A stretch of DNA of 6,329 nt, taken from the NCBI GenBank assembly GCA_041753515.1, contig JBGSUE010000036.1, positions 1 through 6,329 of the forward strand. Direction: 5' to 3'. The notes beneath the pieces are model-generated. The model saw nothing but the letters and a program-made list of their open reading frames with translations, had not been told where the DNA came from and searched no databases. Positions 4,745 to 6,329 of this stretch are shown here, piece after piece (the stretch's first letter is position 1; every line of letters begins with the position of its first letter). A program made the translations under genes and the position numbers. The DNA comes from JBGSUE01 sp041753515 (lineage in GTDB: Bacteria > Patescibacteriota > Microgenomatia > UBA10105 > UBA927).

Positions 4745-5659
4745 ATGAATTCTGCCCGCAAGAAAGCTATAGCAGCTCTCATTATCGCCAATATCATTTG
4801 GGGCGCAGCTTCCCCGGTTTTCAAAATTGCTCTTGAAAACATTCCTCCATTCACCCTTGCCTTCTGGCGGTTTTTCTTTGGATCAGCAATACTTCTGACA
4901 GTTTTTGGAAAAAAAGCCATGCCGCTTGACCCCTTTTATCGGTACCACATCGGTCCGATATTCCTGTACGGATTTTTCGGTATATTCCTCAATATATCCC
5001 TCTTCTTCTGGGGACTCAGGCTTACGTATGCCATTAACGCATCGGTCATTACGGCAAGCGGACCACTTCTCACACTACTTCTGGCGCATCTCATCCTCAA
5101 AGAACCCATCAGAAACGGAAAAATTACCGGAGTCATTCTCGGGACACTCGGTATGATAACAATCATTTTCCAACCGCTATTAGAACACGGTGTGGATTAT
5201 TCAGTTGCCGGAAATATCATCCTCTTTTTTGCAACCCTGGCAGCAGTTGGGCAAACAATTACCGGTCGGACAATTCTCCCGATATCACGGCCGACAACCA
5301 TTACATTTATGTCTTTTACCATCGCAGCACTATCATTCCTCCCCCTTGCTATGTACGAATACGGAAGAAATCCTCTTCTCTATACAACAATCGATTGGCG
5401 CGGGTATCTTGGTATTGTCTACGGCGCCCTCGGATCGTCAGTCGCAGCCTATTCGCTGTTTGACTGGGGGCTGTCCAAAATTCGGGCATCGGATGCATCG
5501 GTTTTTACCTATATCATCCCTGTTGTCGGAACCCTGTTAAGCCACTTCCTTTTAAATGAAAGGGTTACGTATTTGTTTCTTTTCGGCAGCATGCTCATCA
5601 TTGCCGGAATTCTCTTTGCTGAAGGCGTATTCAAAAAATCACGCTCATTGCAGAGTTGA
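4745..5659 (+). CDS. EamA/DMT-family transporter (10 membrane segments)
   Basis: The 304-residue protein has about ten hydrophobic segments (approximately 8-25, 36-54, 68-88, 98-117, 125-143, 155-173, 184-203, 218-238, 250-270, 276-294), arranged as two EamA repeats. Each repeat carries the typical segment: NASVITASGPLLTLLLAH then LKEPI (98-122), and SDASVFTYIIPVVGTLLSH then LNERV (249-274). Family members are inner-membrane exporters or importers of small metabolites such as amino acids; the substrate cannot be read from sequence. An in-frame ATG at 4685 would add 20 residues (beginning MTTTVIPNLFRDP), but those are translated repeat, so ATG 4745 just before the first membrane segment is preferred. 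No Shine-Dalgarno site is visible. Confidence 0.9.
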   Translation: MNSARKKAIAALIIANIIWGAASPVFKIALENIPPFTLAFWRFFFGSAILLTVFGKKAMPLDPFYRYHIGPIFLYGFFGIFLNISLFFWGLRLTYAINASVITASGPLLTLLLAHLILKEPIRNGKITGVILGTLGMITIIFQPLLEHGVDYSVAGNIILFFATLAAVGQTITGRTILPISRPTTITFMSFTIAALSFLPLAMYEYGRNPLLYTTIDWRGYLGIVYGALGSSVAAYSLFDWGLSKIRASDASVFTYIIPVVGTLLSHFLLNERVTYLFLFGSMLIIAGILFAEGVFKKSRSLQS

Positions 5660-5676
5660 ATGAGTTTTAGTATACT
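5648..5676 (+). promoter_or_regulatory. Promoter of the L31 gene
   Basis: The -10 is TATACT at 5671-5676 (5 of 6 matches), 17 bases after a weak -35 TTGCAG at 5648-5653 inside the end of the transporter gene. ATG 5685 is 8 bases beyond the -10, implying transcription from the start codon and a leaderless mRNA. No Shine-Dalgarno site is present. Confidence 0.55.
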
Positions 5677-5684
5677 TAGAGCTT

Positions 5685-5993
5685 ATGAAATCTGACATTC
5701 ATCCGAAATGGTTTACGGACTGTAAAGTGACATGTGCCTGCGGCAACGTTTTTATCACCGGTTCAACGAAACAGGAAATTAAAGTCGATATTTGCGCAAA
5801 ATGCCACCCGTTTTTCACCGGAGAGATGAAATTTGTCGATACGCTGGGACGTGTGGAAAAATTCCAGAAAAAGCAGAAATTTGCCGCTACACAGAAAACT
5901 GTTCTCGCTGACAAGAAAAAGAAGAAAGCAGATCGAGTCGAATCCCTCAAAAACCAGAAGAGCCTCAAGGAAATGCTGTCAGGACTGAGATAG
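5685..5993 (+). CDS. rpmE: 50S ribosomal protein L31, zinc-binding type, with C-terminal extension
   Basis: The first 65 or so residues match bacterial L31: MKSDIHPKWF at the start, CACGN (17-21), CAKCHPFFTG (37-46) and GRVEKF (55-60). Cys17, Cys19, Cys37 and Cys40 are the expected zinc ligands, so this is the zinc-containing (C+) form. L31 binds the large subunit near the central protuberance and bridges to the small subunit. At 102 residues it is about 30 longer than E. coli L31 (70); the extra part (about 67-102) is Lys-rich with a KKKKKADR run and a probable helix. Similar tails occur in other lineages and may contact rRNA. Confidence 0.95.
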   Translation: MKSDIHPKWFTDCKVTCACGNVFITGSTKQEIKVDICAKCHPFFTGEMKFVDTLGRVEKFQKKQKFAATQKTVLADKKKKKADRVESLKNQKSLKEMLSGLR

Positions 5994-6002
5994 TAAACTT
6001 TT

Positions 6003-6028
6003 AAATCACAAATCTCAAATCACAAATC
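6003..6028. repeat. Tandem 12-base direct repeat
   Basis: AAATCACAAATC occurs at 6003-6014 and again, identical, at 6017-6028, so the period is 14 bases; the intervening bases are TC. It lies between the L31 stop codon and the four-helix-bundle gene. Short A/T/C-rich runs of this kind are seen at intergenic sites in many genomes; no function is evident. Confidence 0.7.
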
Positions 6029-6041
6029 CAAAAAAGTATTC

Positions 6042-6329
6042 ATGCAAAATAAAAAATACGATCTAAAAGAACGCATTCTTATATTTGTACTTGCGGTCAT
6101 TCACATTATTAAGAAATTACCTAATAATAAAATTAATTTTATATTTTCTAATCAAATCATAAGATCAGCATCTTCAATAGGAGCAAATTACGAAGAAGCT
6201 GACGGAACACCAACCAAGCGCGATTTCTTATACAAAATGGGTTTAGTAAAAAAAGAGGCGAAGGAAACTAAATATTGGCTTACATTATTTAAACAAACAA
6301 ACGATAAAAAATATTTTACTGATTTTGAT
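6042..6329 (+). CDS. Four-helix-bundle protein (23S rRNA intervening-sequence family), N-terminal part
   Basis: The frame is open to the window edge, giving 96 residues with the C-terminus outside. It carries the family's two signatures: NQIIRSASSIGANYEEADG (about residues 37-55) and DFLYKMGLVKKEAKETKYWLTL (in the helix about 61-82). Such proteins, usually about 120 residues, form compact pentameric four-helix bundles. Some are encoded within intervening sequences of 23S rRNA genes, but most, like this one, stand alone, and their role is unknown. The A/T content is clearly higher than in neighbouring genes, which could reflect transfer. ATG 6042 has no Shine-Dalgarno site but sits at the usual family start. 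Confidence 0.88.
   Translation, partial: MQNKKYDLKERILIFVLAVIHIIKKLPNNKINFIFSNQIIRSASSIGANYEEADGTPTKRDFLYKMGLVKKEAKETKYWLTLFKQTNDKKYFTDFD

Noticed and set aside
4654..4836. Short + strand frame with the peptide HPELVSGS near its start
   Set aside because: It is translated repeat sequence overlapping the real transporter gene in another frame; this peptide is a common artefact of GTCAT-type repeats.
1..6329. Alternative genetic code with UGA read as glycine
   Set aside because: The peptidase, hisS and transporter genes all end at TGA at the expected protein length, and none of the recognised genes contains an in-frame TGA.

Overview
The window looks like a stretch of bacterial chromosome with short intergenic gaps, every gene on the + strand and the standard code (UGA stops close several frames and no in-frame UGA is seen). 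The mix is suggestive of a Candidate Phyla Radiation/Patescibacteria-like genome: a HisRS with divergent motifs, an L31 with a lysine-rich tail, a YerC-type TrpR-like regulator, few Shine-Dalgarno sites, and a dispersed GTCAT..ATGAC repeat. This placement is an inference; no phylogeny could be run.

Layout. Bases 1-297 hold the C-terminal end of an M24 metallopeptidase. Its stop codon lies inside the -35 box of a type II toxin-antitoxin operon (330-868: YefM/Phd-like antitoxin, then RelE/ParE-like toxin). Next is a small TrpR-like helix-turn-helix protein (881-1171). Bases 1172-1528 contain a cloverleaf-like repeat, a strong promoter with a perfect palindrome over its -10, and a leader. The leader encodes a 28-codon ORF ending His-His-His-His-Ala-stop. 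It precedes a complete MIO-type aromatic amino acid/histidine ammonia-lyase (1529-3061), which is followed by a 65-residue proline-rich protein behind the best Shine-Dalgarno site in the window. A second repeat copy (3295-3380) separates this from hisS (3449-4657). A rearranged third copy (4664-4726) separates hisS from an EamA/DMT transporter (4745-5659). Ribosomal protein L31 (5685-5993) follows, then the start of a four-helix-bundle protein (23S rRNA intervening-sequence family) running off the right edge.

How it may fit together. The centre has a histidine theme: a lyase with HAL-like active-site residues, a leader peptide with four tandem His codons upstream of it, and the histidyl-tRNA synthetase gene downstream. 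The most interesting candidate is therefore a histidine-responsive leader controlling a HAL-like lyase with a Thr-Ser-Gly instead of Ala-Ser-Gly cofactor triad. A second pattern is that three predicted promoters (antitoxin, leader ORF, L31) put the -10 box only 6-8 bases before the start codon. This implies leaderless mRNAs, while the lyase and proline-rich genes use Shine-Dalgarno sites.
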